Shown here: one piece after another, positions 9,934 to 20,841 of the stretch
Layout: each line of letters opens with the position of its first letter
How positions within the stretch are numbered: the stretch's first letter is position 1
From: Synechococcales cyanobacterium C42_A2020_086
GTDB lineage: Bacteria; Cyanobacteriota; Cyanobacteriia; Elainellales; Elainellaceae
NCBI GenBank assembly: GCA_015272325.1
Contig: JACYLU010000002.1
Location: forward strand, 372,001-436,000
DNA: 64,000 nt
Reading direction: 5' to 3'
The notes under the pieces: generated by a model
The model's database searches: none
The model's input: only the letters and a program-made list of their open reading frames with translations
What the model was told of the DNA's origin: nothing
Translations under genes and position numbers: made by a program

Positions 9934-12282
9934 TTAGGACGTCAGCAGTGGCTGCTCAACCGACTCAGAGGCAGCAGCCCGAACCCGCTCGATTGCCCAA
10001 AGGGTGGCTTCTGGAGTCGCAGGAGCCGCCAGCGGCACATACGGAACTGGCTGACCATGGGCAAAGGCCGCCACCGCCTCCCGAATCGCTTCCCGCACCG
10101 ACATCGCCAGCATGAAGGGCGGTTCCCCGACGGCCTTACTGCCGTAGATCACGCCTTCCTGGGGAGCACGCTCTAGCAGGTGAATCTGGAAATGCTCGGG
10201 TACTTCGCTGATGGTGGGGATCTTGTAGGTACTGGGGGCGTAGGTGCGGAGCTGTCCTTGGGGATCCCAGACGAGTTCCTCCATCGTTAGCCAGCCCATG
10301 CCCTGCACAAAGGCTCCTTCAATCTGCCCCTGATCCACCAGCGGATTCAACGACTCTCCAACATCGTGGACAATATCCACCTGCCGCAGCTTGAAGGTGC
10401 CTGTAAAGCCATCGACTTCCACCTCGCTCACTGCTGCCCCAAAGGCAAAGTAATAGAAAGGTCTGCCCTTGGCGGTTTTCGAGTCCCAGTAGATATTGGG
10501 CGTGCGGTAGAAGCCAGTTGCCGCTAGGCTCACCCGCTCGTTGTAAGCCTGCTGTGCCACTTCGCTAAAAGAGAGGCGATAGCTGGGATAGGTTTTGCAG
10601 TAGATCCAGTCGTCTTCAAAGACAAAGGCTTCTGGCGAATCGAGGTTGAGCATGCGTGCCGCCACAATTGCCAACCGGGATTTTAGAGTTTCACAGGCAT
10701 CTTTGACTGCCTGCCCGTTCAGGTCCGAGCCGCTCGACGCCGCCGTAGCTGAGGTGTTGGGCACCTTATCGGTACTGGTGGGCATCACCCGGAAGCGTTC
10801 GATGCTCACCCCCAGCGTTTTAGCCGCAACCTGTAGCATTTTGGTATGCAGCCCCTGCCCCATTTCCGTGCCGCCGTGATTGAGCTGAATGCTGCCGTCG
10901 GTGTAGATCAGGACCAGCGCCCCAGCCTGGTTGTATTGGGTTTTGTTGAACGAGATCCCGAACTTCACCGGCGTAATCGCCAGTCCCCGCTTGCAGTAGG
11001 GATGCTCGCGGTTGAATTCAGCAATGGCTTGCCGCCGCTCCTCGAACCGGGCGTTGGTTTTTACCTCGGTCCAGACGCGATCGATCCGGTTGTCGAAAAT
11101 CTCCTGCCCATAGTGAGTTGTGTTAGTTTCGCCACTGCCGTGGTAGAAGTTGCGTTCGCGGACGCGATGCGGCGGCAGATTTAGGGTGCGGGCAATCCGG
11201 TCCACAATATCTTCAATCACGATCATGCCTTGGGGGCCGCCAAAGCCGCGAAATGCCGTATTCGAGACGCGATTCGTTTTGGCAATCCGTCCCTTCACCT
11301 CGATATGGGGAATGTAGTAAGCATTGTCTACATGCAGCATCGCCCGCATCAGCACTGGTGGCGACAGATCCATGCTCCAGCCCCCATCTGAATACAGCTC
11401 CACAGCCAGAGCAGTGATTTTGCCGTCTGCCGCAAAGCCGACTTGGTAGCGACCTAAAAATCCGTGGCGCTTGCCGGTGAGGATCATGTCGTGATGGCGC
11501 TGCAACCGCACTCGGGCCGGGCGTCCAGTTTTGCGAGCTGCCATGGCTGCCAATGCTGCATAGGGGTTTGCCTGCGATTCTTTGCCGCCAAAGCCGCCAC
11601 CCATCCGCAAACAGGTGACTATCACCTGATTCGTAGCAATCCCCAAGACCCGCGCCACCACCACCTGGGTTTCCGTCGGGTGCTGAGTCGAAGCATAAAC
11701 GTGATAGTTGCCTTCGGTATCGGGAATCACCCAGCTTGCCTGGGTTTCCAGGTAAAAGTGGTCTTGCCCATTCATTTCCACTTCGCCCGACAGAGAATAG
11801 TCCGCCGATTCCAAAGCCGTTGCCGCTTCGCCACGACGAAACACCTGTAGCGGCACATGAAAACTGTCAGCCGCGATCGCTTCTCTAATCGACAAAATCG
11901 GCACTAGCGGTTCGTACTCGACGATCACCCTGGCAGCTCCCTCACGGGCGGCATCTTCGGTTTCGCCGACTACCCAGACGACTGCCTGCCCCCAGTAGTG
12001 AATCTCTTCAGTCGGCAGCAGAATCTCATCCCGGACAATCACGCCCGTATCGTTCTCGCCGGGCACATCTTCGGCCGTCAGCACTGTGACCACACCCGCC
12101 ACCTCATAGGCTGCCGCCACGTCAATTTTGGTAATCCGGGCATGGGCATGGGGCGACAGGACCGGATAAAGAGACACCATGCCGATGGGCGGCCGCTGAT
12201 CGTCGGTGTAGGTAGCTTTACCGCTGACATGCCCTACCGCACTTTCATGACTTCTGCGTTCACCCACTGATCCCATAGCCAT
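9934..12282 (-). CDS. xdhB: Xanthine dehydrogenase-type molybdopterin-binding subunit
   Basis: 782 residues, typical of the separate large subunit of bacterial xanthine dehydrogenases. It carries the a/b hammerhead domain at the N-terminus (GHVSGKATYTDD) and the molybdopterin-binding domains with RMGGGFGGKE, the TAFRGFGGPQG loop and the GGTEMGQGLHTK motif. It would hydroxylate hypoxanthine/xanthine or a related heterocycle at a Mo centre. The partner subunits with 2Fe-2S and FAD are not encoded on either side, so substrate assignment is tentative and the partner must lie elsewhere. A molybdate-uptake operon is present about 30 kb away. Confidence 0.85.
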   Translation of the reverse strand: MAMGSVGERRSHESAVGHVSGKATYTDDQRPPIGMVSLYPVLSPHAHARITKIDVAAAYEVAGVVTVLTAEDVPGENDTGVIVRDEILLPTEEIHYWGQAVVWVVGETEDAAREGAARVIVEYEPLVPILSIREAIAADSFHVPLQVFRRGEAATALESADYSLSGEVEMNGQDHFYLETQASWVIPDTEGNYHVYASTQHPTETQVVVARVLGIATNQVIVTCLRMGGGFGGKESQANPYAALAAMAARKTGRPARVRLQRHHDMILTGKRHGFLGRYQVGFAADGKITALAVELYSDGGWSMDLSPPVLMRAMLHVDNAYYIPHIEVKGRIAKTNRVSNTAFRGFGGPQGMIVIEDIVDRIARTLNLPPHRVRERNFYHGSGETNTTHYGQEIFDNRIDRVWTEVKTNARFEERRQAIAEFNREHPYCKRGLAITPVKFGISFNKTQYNQAGALVLIYTDGSIQLNHGGTEMGQGLHTKMLQVAAKTLGVSIERFRVMPTSTDKVPNTSATAASSGSDLNGQAVKDACETLKSRLAIVAARMLNLDSPEAFVFEDDWIYCKTYPSYRLSFSEVAQQAYNERVSLAATGFYRTPNIYWDSKTAKGRPFYYFAFGAAVSEVEVDGFTGTFKLRQVDIVHDVGESLNPLVDQGQIEGAFVQGMGWLTMEELVWDPQGQLRTYAPSTYKIPTISEVPEHFQIHLLERAPQEGVIYGSKAVGEPPFMLAMSVREAIREAVAAFAHGQPVPYVPLAAPATPEATLWAIERVRAAASESVEQPLLTS

Positions 12283-12678
12283 CCTCCATGACCCTCACAA
12301 TCTAAACCTACAGCGATTCAGTAATCTCTGGTGATCTCCAGCAATCTATGGATGCAGGATGCCTCTGCTAGCAGCCTCCTCGTCCTAGTCTGCTGCCATG
12401 GTAACGAAGGTAGCACCATTAAGTTGTTCACGCTGCACCCAATTAAGCCGCAAAGGTACAGTTGCCTCCCCCTCCTCCCCTATCCGGAGCGGAATTAGCC
12501 TGGGTGCAAGCGCGAGTGACGGAGTTTAACGGAGCCGGAGATGAGCAGCCCTGAATTGAAGCAACGGCTGATGACATAGCAGTCTAACGGCTACTTAACC
12601 ATCTACAAAACGCGACAGTAGATGCTTTAATGAATTGTTAAATTTTGGTCAAGGCACTGAATGTGGCATAAATCATTC
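12283..12678. other. Intergenic region upstream of xdhB
   Basis: About 400 bases with no supported gene. A short plus-strand frame (reading AWVQARVTEFNGAGDEQP near 12495-12555) has no start or RBS and is not recognised. It probably carries the xdhB promoter on the minus strand. Confidence 0.4.
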
Positions 12679-12960
12679 TCATTGATTGATCAGCCGAGCG
12701 ACTCCACTGCCCAATAGATAAAAAACAGCAACGACAATCACTTGAATCAAATAGGTTATGAATAGCGACTGATACAGTCTGCTGCCTCGGGTTTGAAAAA
12801 TATCCTTCCACAAATACCACTTGTCGTGAATATAGGCGATGGCAAACAGAATACCAATCAAAAGAATCCACCAAAGTGGAAACTGCGAGAAGCCTGCATA
12901 AAACGCAATCGCTAATAGCCCAATGCTGAATAATCCTTTCATAAGTCTATTTTGGCTCAT
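12679..12960 (-). CDS. Small hydrophobic membrane protein, function unknown
   Basis: 93 residues with three likely membrane segments: about residues 8-24, 26-44 (FPLWWILLIGILFAIAYI) and 66-87 (LFITYLIQVIVVAVFYLL). The loop DKWYLWKDIFQTRG is basic and likely cytoplasmic. No family was recognised. It lies alone between two gene-poor stretches. An overlapping minus-strand frame (12638..12874) is a shadow. Confidence 0.55.
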   Translation of the reverse strand: MSQNRLMKGLFSIGLLAIAFYAGFSQFPLWWILLIGILFAIAYIHDKWYLWKDIFQTRGSRLYQSLFITYLIQVIVVAVFYLLGSGVARLINQ

Positions 12961-13035
12961 CGTACTTCTCCAGATTTCTGACCAGATTTATAAGACTTAT
13001 GGAATCTATTCAGTACTCTACTCCATCAGAGGCGG

Positions 13036-13257
13036 CTACCCACTCTCAATGCCACTCGAATAATAAAATGGTAAGTTTGAACGAGTTAGGATTTCAAGCC
13101 ACGTCACACCCAGCGGCTGATATTCGTAATAGTATCTGGGAGCCGTCTCTTCTGGGACGGGTGGTATTGCACAAGCAGCTCTCGGACTACCGCAGCGCAC
13201 CTTCACCGGTAGCAGCAGTAGAACGACAACCCAAGCCGCTAAGATCCAGTTCCGCAT
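13036..13257 (-). CDS. Short secreted or membrane-anchored protein, function unknown
   Basis: 73 residues from the internal ATG at 13257, which starts right at a classic signal/anchor segment (RNWILAAWVVVLLLLPVKV) followed by a short Pro/Tyr-rich tail (EETAPRYYYEYQPLG). The frame extends to 13380, but that N-terminal part is unlike a signal peptide. There is no strong RBS and no recognised family, so the call is tentative. Confidence 0.4.
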   Translation of the reverse strand: MRNWILAAWVVVLLLLPVKVRCGSPRAACAIPPVPEETAPRYYYEYQPLGVTWLEILTRSNLPFYYSSGIESG

Positions 13258-13636
13258 GCGGCAGTGCCTCTGTAGAAACTCAACTACAGTTATAGCTGTA
13301 GTTAGTACTGATGGCGAAAACGATTGTGAAGCGCGGCAAAAGATTGGGACGCGAAATCTAAAGAGATGGCAGTTCCGCACTCAATCTTTTAAGGGTGAGA
13401 TACCGTGGGAAATGACAGTGACAATGACAGTGCTAGTTTGTCTGCGTACCCTAGGGTAGGAATGATGAATGCTGTGTGTTCCCCGCTTTGATACTGGATT
13501 TCGCTTGGATGCTTGCGTTCTCGCTAGGCTGAAGCATTAGTTCAACCTTTAGCTGCCCTGCTGCAAGCCGGAAGCTTTTTTGCAGGGTTGGATGCTTAAG
13601 ATGAATTCAAGTCCGTGAATCCAGGCTGTAATTTCC
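13258..13636. other. Regulatory-looking region upstream of the WYL regulator
   Basis: No supported gene. It holds a perfect hairpin with 8-base arms AACTACAG/CTGTAGTT (13282-13303), a direct repeat AATGACAGTG at 13411-13420 and 13423-13432 (period 12), and a CTGCAA/TTGCAG inverted repeat (13561-13585) about 50 bases before the WYL start. These are candidates for control sites of the cas regulator. Confidence 0.45.
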
Positions 13637-14623
13637 ATGTCTCGTCACCTCGAACGACTCCTTCAGCTCGATGCTCTGCTGCGCTCCCAGCACCGGCAGA
13701 CCGCAGCTAGTTTGGCTCAGGCGCTAGAAGTCAGCGAACGCACCATCCGCAGTGACCTGGCGTTTCTACGCGACCGCTACCACGCTCCCCTAGAGTTCAA
13801 CAGAACGCAAGGCTATTACTACAGTGACCCAGAATGGCGGTTACCGAGTATTACCCTTAGCCAAGGCGAACTGTTTGCCCTGACCCTGGGAGCCAGAATG
13901 CTAGAAGCCTATGCCGGTTCTGCCTATGCTGCTGACTTGCGCTCTGCCATTGCTCGCTTAGCCGAACGCCTGCCAGAACAAAGCTGGGTGGATTTGCAAC
14001 AGGTTGCTGATGAGCGGATTCTGTTTCGCTCTGGTGCTGCCATTGGTCTGGATCCTGAAATCTGGCACAAGCTAGAAGATGCTTGCCGTACGCAAAAAAC
14101 GGTGCAGATGACCTACTACACCGCTAGTCGCGACAGCACCTCGGAGCGCAAGCTAGATCCTTACGTATTGCATATCTATCGAGGCACCAATCCCTATGTG
14201 ATTGGCTTCTGCCATCAGCGTCAGGAGATTCGCTGGTTTCGAGTAGACCGGATCAAGTCACTGACGGTTCTGACGAAGACCTTTGTGCCTGACCCAACGT
14301 TCGATGCCAAAGACCATTTAGAACTGATCTTCCAGCATGAAGCAGGGGGTGTGCCCCAGCCCGTCGCCATCTGGTTCGATGCCAAAACCGCTCCCTATGT
14401 ACGAGAACGCCGCTGGCATCCGAGTCAGGATATCCAGGAACACCCGGACGGCTCGCTGACACTGCGGATGGTAGTCCGCGGGCTGAATGATCTAAAGCGC
14501 TGGGTGCTGGGCTACGGCAAAGGGGCAATTGTAAAAGCGCCACCGGAGTTGGTGCAAATGGTACGAGAGGAAGTATCCGTTATGTGTCGTCATTATGCAG
14601 CAAATCAGAATGCCGACGACTGA
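13637..14623 (+). CDS. WYL-domain transcriptional regulator of the CRISPR locus
   Basis: 328 residues. An N-terminal DeoR-type winged helix (LAQALEVSERTIRSDLAFLRD, about residues 24-44) is followed by a WYL domain (about 150-230, with VQMTYYTASR and the ligand-binding Arg/His region ending in IRWFRVDRIKS) and a WCX C-terminal extension. WYL regulators sense nucleic-acid or nucleotide ligands and are common next to phage-defence genes. It lies 127 bases upstream of cas6 on the same strand, so control of the cas operon is a reasonable inference. No other target is visible. Confidence 0.85.
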   Translation: MSRHLERLLQLDALLRSQHRQTAASLAQALEVSERTIRSDLAFLRDRYHAPLEFNRTQGYYYSDPEWRLPSITLSQGELFALTLGARMLEAYAGSAYAADLRSAIARLAERLPEQSWVDLQQVADERILFRSGAAIGLDPEIWHKLEDACRTQKTVQMTYYTASRDSTSERKLDPYVLHIYRGTNPYVIGFCHQRQEIRWFRVDRIKSLTVLTKTFVPDPTFDAKDHLELIFQHEAGGVPQPVAIWFDAKTAPYVRERRWHPSQDIQEHPDGSLTLRMVVRGLNDLKRWVLGYGKGAIVKAPPELVQMVREEVSVMCRHYAANQNADD

Positions 14624-14750
14624 ACACATACTGAGATTTGACGTGAAGACATGATGAAGAAAGGGAATTCTTGAAGTGATTGGGATGGGGACGGAAGGCT
14701 AGGACAATGAACAAACCATTTAAGTTAGTTGGTGCTGGAGGAGATTCAAA

Positions 14751-15413
14751 ATGAATTTTCTGGAGATTCAATTTGCTTTGCGGGGAAGAACGTTACCTGC
14801 GGATCACGGTTATGCGCTGTATTCAGCCGTAAAACAGCTCCTCCAGCGGTCAGAAGAATCAATGAATTTTGATTTTACTGATCTTCCCACGGATGTTCGG
14901 CTATGCAGCATTGCAGGAGTTCCAGATAAAGATGGCATGATCTATCTGCATCGCGGCTCACGGATGCGGTTGCGCTGTCCAGCGGAACAGGTGCAGGTTT
15001 GGTATCGATTGATGCAAAATCAGGTGCTCGATGTTAAAGGACATTTGATTCGCCTGATTCAACCTCGGCTGATGCTGCTCCAACCCAGCCACATTCTCAA
15101 ATCGCGATTGGTAACGTTTAAGCTGGAATCGATTGATCACGCGGAAGTGCCCTACTACTTTTTGGAGTCCTGCAGGAAAGGGCTAGAGCGGTTGGAAATC
15201 AATGCCCAAGCCTTGATTGACAGTACGCCTGATGGTGATTTGGCGAGACGCACACTCAAAGTCAAGGATAGGTTTATTTTGGGTTATGGCGTTGTTGTCG
15301 AAGGGCTGAGCGACGAAGATTCATTAAAGCTGCAATGGCATGGTTTGGGTGGACGGCAGCATTTCGGCTGCGGCTGGTTTTATGCCCCAAAGGAGGGTTT
15401 AGATGCCGCCTAA
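14751..15413 (+). CDS. cas6: Cas6 pre-crRNA endoribonuclease (MYXAN/Cmx6 type)
   Basis: 220 residues, shorter than many Cas6 proteins but right for the Cmx6 branch. The C-terminal Gly-rich loop GLGGRQHFGCGWFY is the Cas6 RNA-binding signature. It should cut the repeat at the base of the GCC-GCAA-GGC hairpin, giving an 8-base 5' handle TTGAGCAC on each crRNA. GGAGGAG lies 6-7 bases before ATG 14751. The stop overlaps the cas3 start by 11 bases, so translation is coupled. Confidence 0.85.
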   Translation: MNFLEIQFALRGRTLPADHGYALYSAVKQLLQRSEESMNFDFTDLPTDVRLCSIAGVPDKDGMIYLHRGSRMRLRCPAEQVQVWYRLMQNQVLDVKGHLIRLIQPRLMLLQPSHILKSRLVTFKLESIDHAEVPYYFLESCRKGLERLEINAQALIDSTPDGDLARRTLKVKDRFILGYGVVVEGLSDEDSLKLQWHGLGGRQHFGCGWFYAPKEGLDAA

Positions 15414-17670
15414 TTCCACACCACCCAGACTAAAGCCAGATATTCTTTTAGCAAAATCCTCGCTACCAGGAAATCCTGACTGGAAAGGGACCCATCATCT
15501 GGTCGGCCACACGGCAGCAGTTGTGGAGTCAGTGACAACTCTGGTTGATACCTTAGGCCCAAATTTGCTCCAGCAGTTTGGATTAAGCCGTGATTTTGAA
15601 ACCCTGCGAGCTACTGCGCGATTGGCGGCTTATCTACATGACTGGGGCAAGGCCAATGACCACTTTCAAATGGTCGTGAGAAATGATCTGACCTCATTGC
15701 CTGCCCAATATCGGCGCAATCCACTGCAACATCCGCAGATGATTCGTCATGAGGTGGCTTCTGTATTGCTAGCCTGGGAGTTTCGAGAATGGCTAAGTCA
15801 GTGCCCGAATGCTGACTTGATGACGGCGATCGCCGCTGCGGGTGGGCATCACCTTAAGCTAGGCGGTAAGCAGGGGCGAGACACCAGTGAACTGGGGGAA
15901 GTTCGGGAAGGTACTGGAGATACCTGCCTTTACTGGTATGTCCATCATCCTTACTTCCGCAAGCTGATTCGCTATGGAGTCAGAACGCTGGGGCTACCTC
16001 GAAAAATTCCCCCCTTTCGGTTCTCGCAGCGATGGGAGATTCACGAAATCAAGCGAGAAAAACGTCAGGCAGTCCTCAATGCGTTGGAGGATTGGGAGCC
16101 AGATACTACATTCCTGGCGGTGATCAAAGCGTTACTTGTAGCAGGCGATGCAATTGGTTCAGCGTCAGCACAGATTGCGATCAACATCCAGCAATGGGTT
16201 CAAGAAGAATTGGCGAATACCCTGACAGAAGCTGATCTCCAGCGGGTCATTGACGCACGGCGAGGCAATAATCCGCTGCGGCGGTTCCAGGTTGACCTAA
16301 AGGAAAAGTCTACGCGGGTGACGATGGCGCGGGCAGGCTGTGGCACGGGAAAAACCCTCGGAGCCTACAACTGGGCACAGCGCCATGCTATCGGACGCAA
16401 GTTGTTCTTTTGTTACCCCACGACTGGCACTAGCACAGAGGGCTTTCTGGACTATGTGCACAACCAAGTGGAAGCAGAGCTTTTGCACTCTCGCTCAGCC
16501 GTTGATTTGGAGCTGGCCTGCACGGGTGAGGAAGTGGAAAATGGCGATGGAGAAATTAACGAAGCCGCGCAAAAATTAGACTCGTTCAAAGCTTGGGGAG
16601 CAAAGGTCAATGTTTGCACCGTTGATACGGTCTTGGGATTACTGCAATGCAATCGTCGTCCTATGTATTGCTTTCCGGCGATCGCCAATGCTGCTTTCGT
16701 CTTTGATGAAGTCCACTGCTACGACGACGCATTATTCGGAGCTTTGCTGCGATTTCTCAACGTCGTTAAAGCGCCAATTTTACTTATGTCTGCTTCGTTT
16801 TTACCGGCGCAGGTGGAGGCAATTCGGGAGGCAGTGGGAGAGCCTGTTGAGATTATCCAGGGGCCGCAGGATATTGAACACCTGCCCCGCTACCGGTTCC
16901 ATGAGCTAGCACAGCCCGACTGGGAGCGTGTCAAACAAGAACTGGCTAACGGCGGTAAAGTTCTGTGGGTGTGCAACCAGGTGAATACGGCGATCGCTGT
17001 CTATCAGCAAGCCAAAGCTTGCGGACTTCGACCCCTGCTCTATCACAGCCGCTTTCGCTATGGCGATCGTGTCGAACACCATCGTGCGGTTGTAGATGCC
17101 TTCAAACAAAATCAGCCCGTCCTGGCGGTCACCACGCAGGTAGCAGAAATGTCACTGGACTTGTCCGCAACGCTCCTGGTGACTCAAATTGCCGACCCCG
17201 CAGGTTTAATCCAGCGGTTGGGACGGCTCAACCGTCAGTACTGTGGTCATGCGTTGGATGCGCTCTTTTACCCCGACGACAAGGTAGGTTTTCCCTACAG
17301 CGCAGATGAGCTAGATGCAGGCTTGGCGCTGGTGCGAGGGTTCTCTGGTGAAGTCAATCAGGCACAACTGGCTGCCTGGCTAGAGAAACTTAATATTCAA
17401 GGCACACCGAAAGATCACTTTGTCTGGCTAGATGGCAAATGGAAAACGTACCCTGCGCCCCTGCGTGAGGCGGGCTATACCGTAACCGCACTGCTCGAAC
17501 AGGATCAGGCAGAAATTGCCCAGCTCAAATCGAGTGAACTGCCCCGACATACCGTTCCCTTACCCACCAAGAACATCAAAGGTTGGCTGCGCCACAAGAA
17601 GGGGTATCTCATCGCCCCCAAGGAGCAGTGGGGCTATGATCCAGAATTCGGTGCGTTTGAACTCAAGTAG
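15403..17670 (+). CDS. cas3: Cas3 helicase-nuclease
   Basis: 755 residues. The N-terminal HD nuclease domain has the conserved His near residues 31-36 (HHLVGH) and the HD pair in AAYLHDWGKANDHF (about 79-80). The SF2 helicase follows, with Walker A GCGTGKT (about 313), DEVH box (about 435), SAS motif III and a C-terminal helicase lobe ending in LIQRLGRLNRQ. It degrades target DNA once Cascade is bound. It begins inside the end of cas6 behind AAGGAGGG. HD and helicase parts are both present and look active. Confidence 0.93.
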   Translation: MPPNSTPPRLKPDILLAKSSLPGNPDWKGTHHLVGHTAAVVESVTTLVDTLGPNLLQQFGLSRDFETLRATARLAAYLHDWGKANDHFQMVVRNDLTSLPAQYRRNPLQHPQMIRHEVASVLLAWEFREWLSQCPNADLMTAIAAAGGHHLKLGGKQGRDTSELGEVREGTGDTCLYWYVHHPYFRKLIRYGVRTLGLPRKIPPFRFSQRWEIHEIKREKRQAVLNALEDWEPDTTFLAVIKALLVAGDAIGSASAQIAINIQQWVQEELANTLTEADLQRVIDARRGNNPLRRFQVDLKEKSTRVTMARAGCGTGKTLGAYNWAQRHAIGRKLFFCYPTTGTSTEGFLDYVHNQVEAELLHSRSAVDLELACTGEEVENGDGEINEAAQKLDSFKAWGAKVNVCTVDTVLGLLQCNRRPMYCFPAIANAAFVFDEVHCYDDALFGALLRFLNVVKAPILLMSASFLPAQVEAIREAVGEPVEIIQGPQDIEHLPRYRFHELAQPDWERVKQELANGGKVLWVCNQVNTAIAVYQQAKACGLRPLLYHSRFRYGDRVEHHRAVVDAFKQNQPVLAVTTQVAEMSLDLSATLLVTQIADPAGLIQRLGRLNRQYCGHALDALFYPDDKVGFPYSADELDAGLALVRGFSGEVNQAQLAAWLEKLNIQGTPKDHFVWLDGKWKTYPAPLREAGYTVTALLEQDQAEIAQLKSSELPRHTVPLPTKNIKGWLRHKKGYLIAPKEQWGYDPEFGAFELK

Positions 17671-17681
17671 GAGGTGAGATT

Positions 17682-19196
17682 TTGAGTCAATTTACCTTAT
17701 CGATCTTTGATCCAAACTTTCTCTTACCCCATCGAGCAGGGATTGCAGGGTTGGCCCTAGCACTATCCGAACTAGAAAGCCAACGTGGGCAGGCTCCTTT
17801 GACTTGGAAAGTCACCGATGAGGCGGTTGAACTGGAATGGGAAGGGAGCGATCAAGCCGTTGTGAAATGGCTACTCGATCGAACGTATCGGATTAATAGC
17901 CAAGGTTATCTGGAAGTTCCTGCCCTCAAGCTAGATGAGCAGGGACAATATACCTTCACGCAGGGTGTGTTATCGACTTTTCTCCAGCACTCACAGCAGC
18001 GAAAACTAGATAGTAATTCTATAACCCGCACGTTTTTGATTGATCCAGATCAGCCAGAAATTCAAATCGACGTGAAATCGCTGTTGAGTTGCTATTACAC
18101 CAGTGAGATGAAGGATGCCTTTAACAATAAGGGTGCCTTCAAGAAGGAAATTGCGCTAAAGGGAAATCACTTGCCCGGACTGGTGGAATGCTTTGTCAAT
18201 GGACCTTACCAGGAGTCTCCTGAAGGGTTTCTGGCCTTGCTGTTTCTGCCCCTTGCCTGCGGCTACTACAAGCTGCCACCCCAGACTGTTGGCGGCAAAC
18301 TATCAGGTCGGTCAGCCTTGGTTATTCCCGATGTTCAAAACTTGACGCACTGGGTCAGCCGCCGTCGAGCCATGCCAGGGCGTACTTATCGAGACTTTCG
18401 TAGCAGTGGTGCTGGCGAATCTGCCTTGCACTTCCTGTTGCAGGAGAAGGTTGTTGAAGCAGCCCAACCATTTCGGGTGAACTACTGCGAAGTCTATCAA
18501 CTGGGCAAGCAGGTTTGGGATGGCAATCAGTCCTACCTGAAACAGGCGGTGTATCGTGTGCAGGTCACTGATGAAGTGCTGCACTTGTATGAAGTGGCCC
18601 GGCAGGTCTTTCCAGCACTCGTTCGACAAACTGAAAACGGAGAAACTTGGCTGGCTGTTTCTAAAACACTGCCCTGGATTTGTGACAACTTGATTGCTGG
18701 CAAACCCTGGTATGCAGGCTTTTTTGAGTTTCGCAAACGTAACGGAGTCTATGAACGCAAAGGATTGGTAAAAATGACTGAATACTTGAATGCTGAAGAA
18801 CAAGTGCTGTTTGATGTGGTGCAGGGTGCGTTTAGCAAATACCTGTACGGACAGTTTAAGCAAGCTCAAAAACAGGGTCGTTCTTTGGATTATGGGCAAG
18901 TGACCGATAAGGTGATTTATCGGTTTCAGCGTCCCAGCACACAGCAGGAATTTGCTACAGCGTTGGTTGACTTCTTGAGTCAATTTCGCAGTAAAGCGGC
19001 TCGCGACAAAGGGCCTCAGATTTTCCACTGGGTACATCGAGAGGAAAACTGGCGGCGGGCACGAGATTTAGTGCTGCTGGCGATCGCCACCTACACCAGC
19101 AAGAAAGGGGATGCCCTTGATGGGGTAGAGGTGCCGATTGAATCTTCTGCTGAACCAGAAGGAGATGAGGCTGAGATGTTTTCGATGAGTGTGTAA
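17682..19196 (+). CDS. cas8: Cas8 large subunit, Cmx8 (MYXAN type)
   Basis: 504 residues. It sits where the Cascade large subunit is expected, between cas3 and cas7, and resembles the Cmx8/Csx13 group (FLLPHRAGIAGLALAL near the N-terminus; a Tyr/Lys-rich middle). It would recognise the PAM and stabilise the R-loop. The start codon is TTG 17682, supported by AGGAGGTGA 5-6 bases upstream; no nearer ATG fits. The subtype assignment rests on gene order and weak recognition, since Cas8 proteins are very divergent. Confidence 0.75.
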   Translation: MSQFTLSIFDPNFLLPHRAGIAGLALALSELESQRGQAPLTWKVTDEAVELEWEGSDQAVVKWLLDRTYRINSQGYLEVPALKLDEQGQYTFTQGVLSTFLQHSQQRKLDSNSITRTFLIDPDQPEIQIDVKSLLSCYYTSEMKDAFNNKGAFKKEIALKGNHLPGLVECFVNGPYQESPEGFLALLFLPLACGYYKLPPQTVGGKLSGRSALVIPDVQNLTHWVSRRRAMPGRTYRDFRSSGAGESALHFLLQEKVVEAAQPFRVNYCEVYQLGKQVWDGNQSYLKQAVYRVQVTDEVLHLYEVARQVFPALVRQTENGETWLAVSKTLPWICDNLIAGKPWYAGFFEFRKRNGVYERKGLVKMTEYLNAEEQVLFDVVQGAFSKYLYGQFKQAQKQGRSLDYGQVTDKVIYRFQRPSTQQEFATALVDFLSQFRSKAARDKGPQIFHWVHREENWRRARDLVLLAIATYTSKKGDALDGVEVPIESSAEPEGDEAEMFSMSV

Positions 19197-19371
19197 AGCC
19201 TACCATTATCAATCAAGGCTTGACATGGTAAAAAAGACGCTCAACCGCATTCGTGGTACTACGCCGAATATTGAGCAGGCTGCCAAGCATCTCAGAAAAC
19301 ACCAACCCCCAGCAGAATCTTGCTGATGGGAGGCACTGAGAAATAAAAAGCTGCATAGCTTGCGTTTTCGT

Positions 19372-19393
19372 CTTCTCCCAACGTTGGGAGAAG
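19372..19393. repeat. REP-like perfect palindrome between cas8 and cas7
   Basis: An 11-base arm CTTCTCCCAAC is followed directly by its exact complement, then by GGGGCTAGGGGATGAGGG. This is the type of dispersed palindromic repeat common in cyanobacterial intergenic DNA; a related but degenerate copy lies near 29411-29516. It occupies the 267-base gap between cas8 and cas7, the only large gap in the effector part of the operon. In RNA it would form a strong hairpin. Confidence 0.75.
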
Positions 19394-19463
19394 GGGCTAG
19401 GGGATGAGGGCAATCAACCATAATACCAACCCCCAAACACTTAATTTCAAGGAGACTCAAATC

Positions 19464-20823
<1,360 letters not shown>

Positions 20824-20841
20824 TCAAGACAGATCTAAACC

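Noticed and set aside
18312-19037. 241-codon minus-strand ORF inside cas8
   Set aside because: Antisense to a gene with a strong RBS and operon position; the translation has no recognisable domain.
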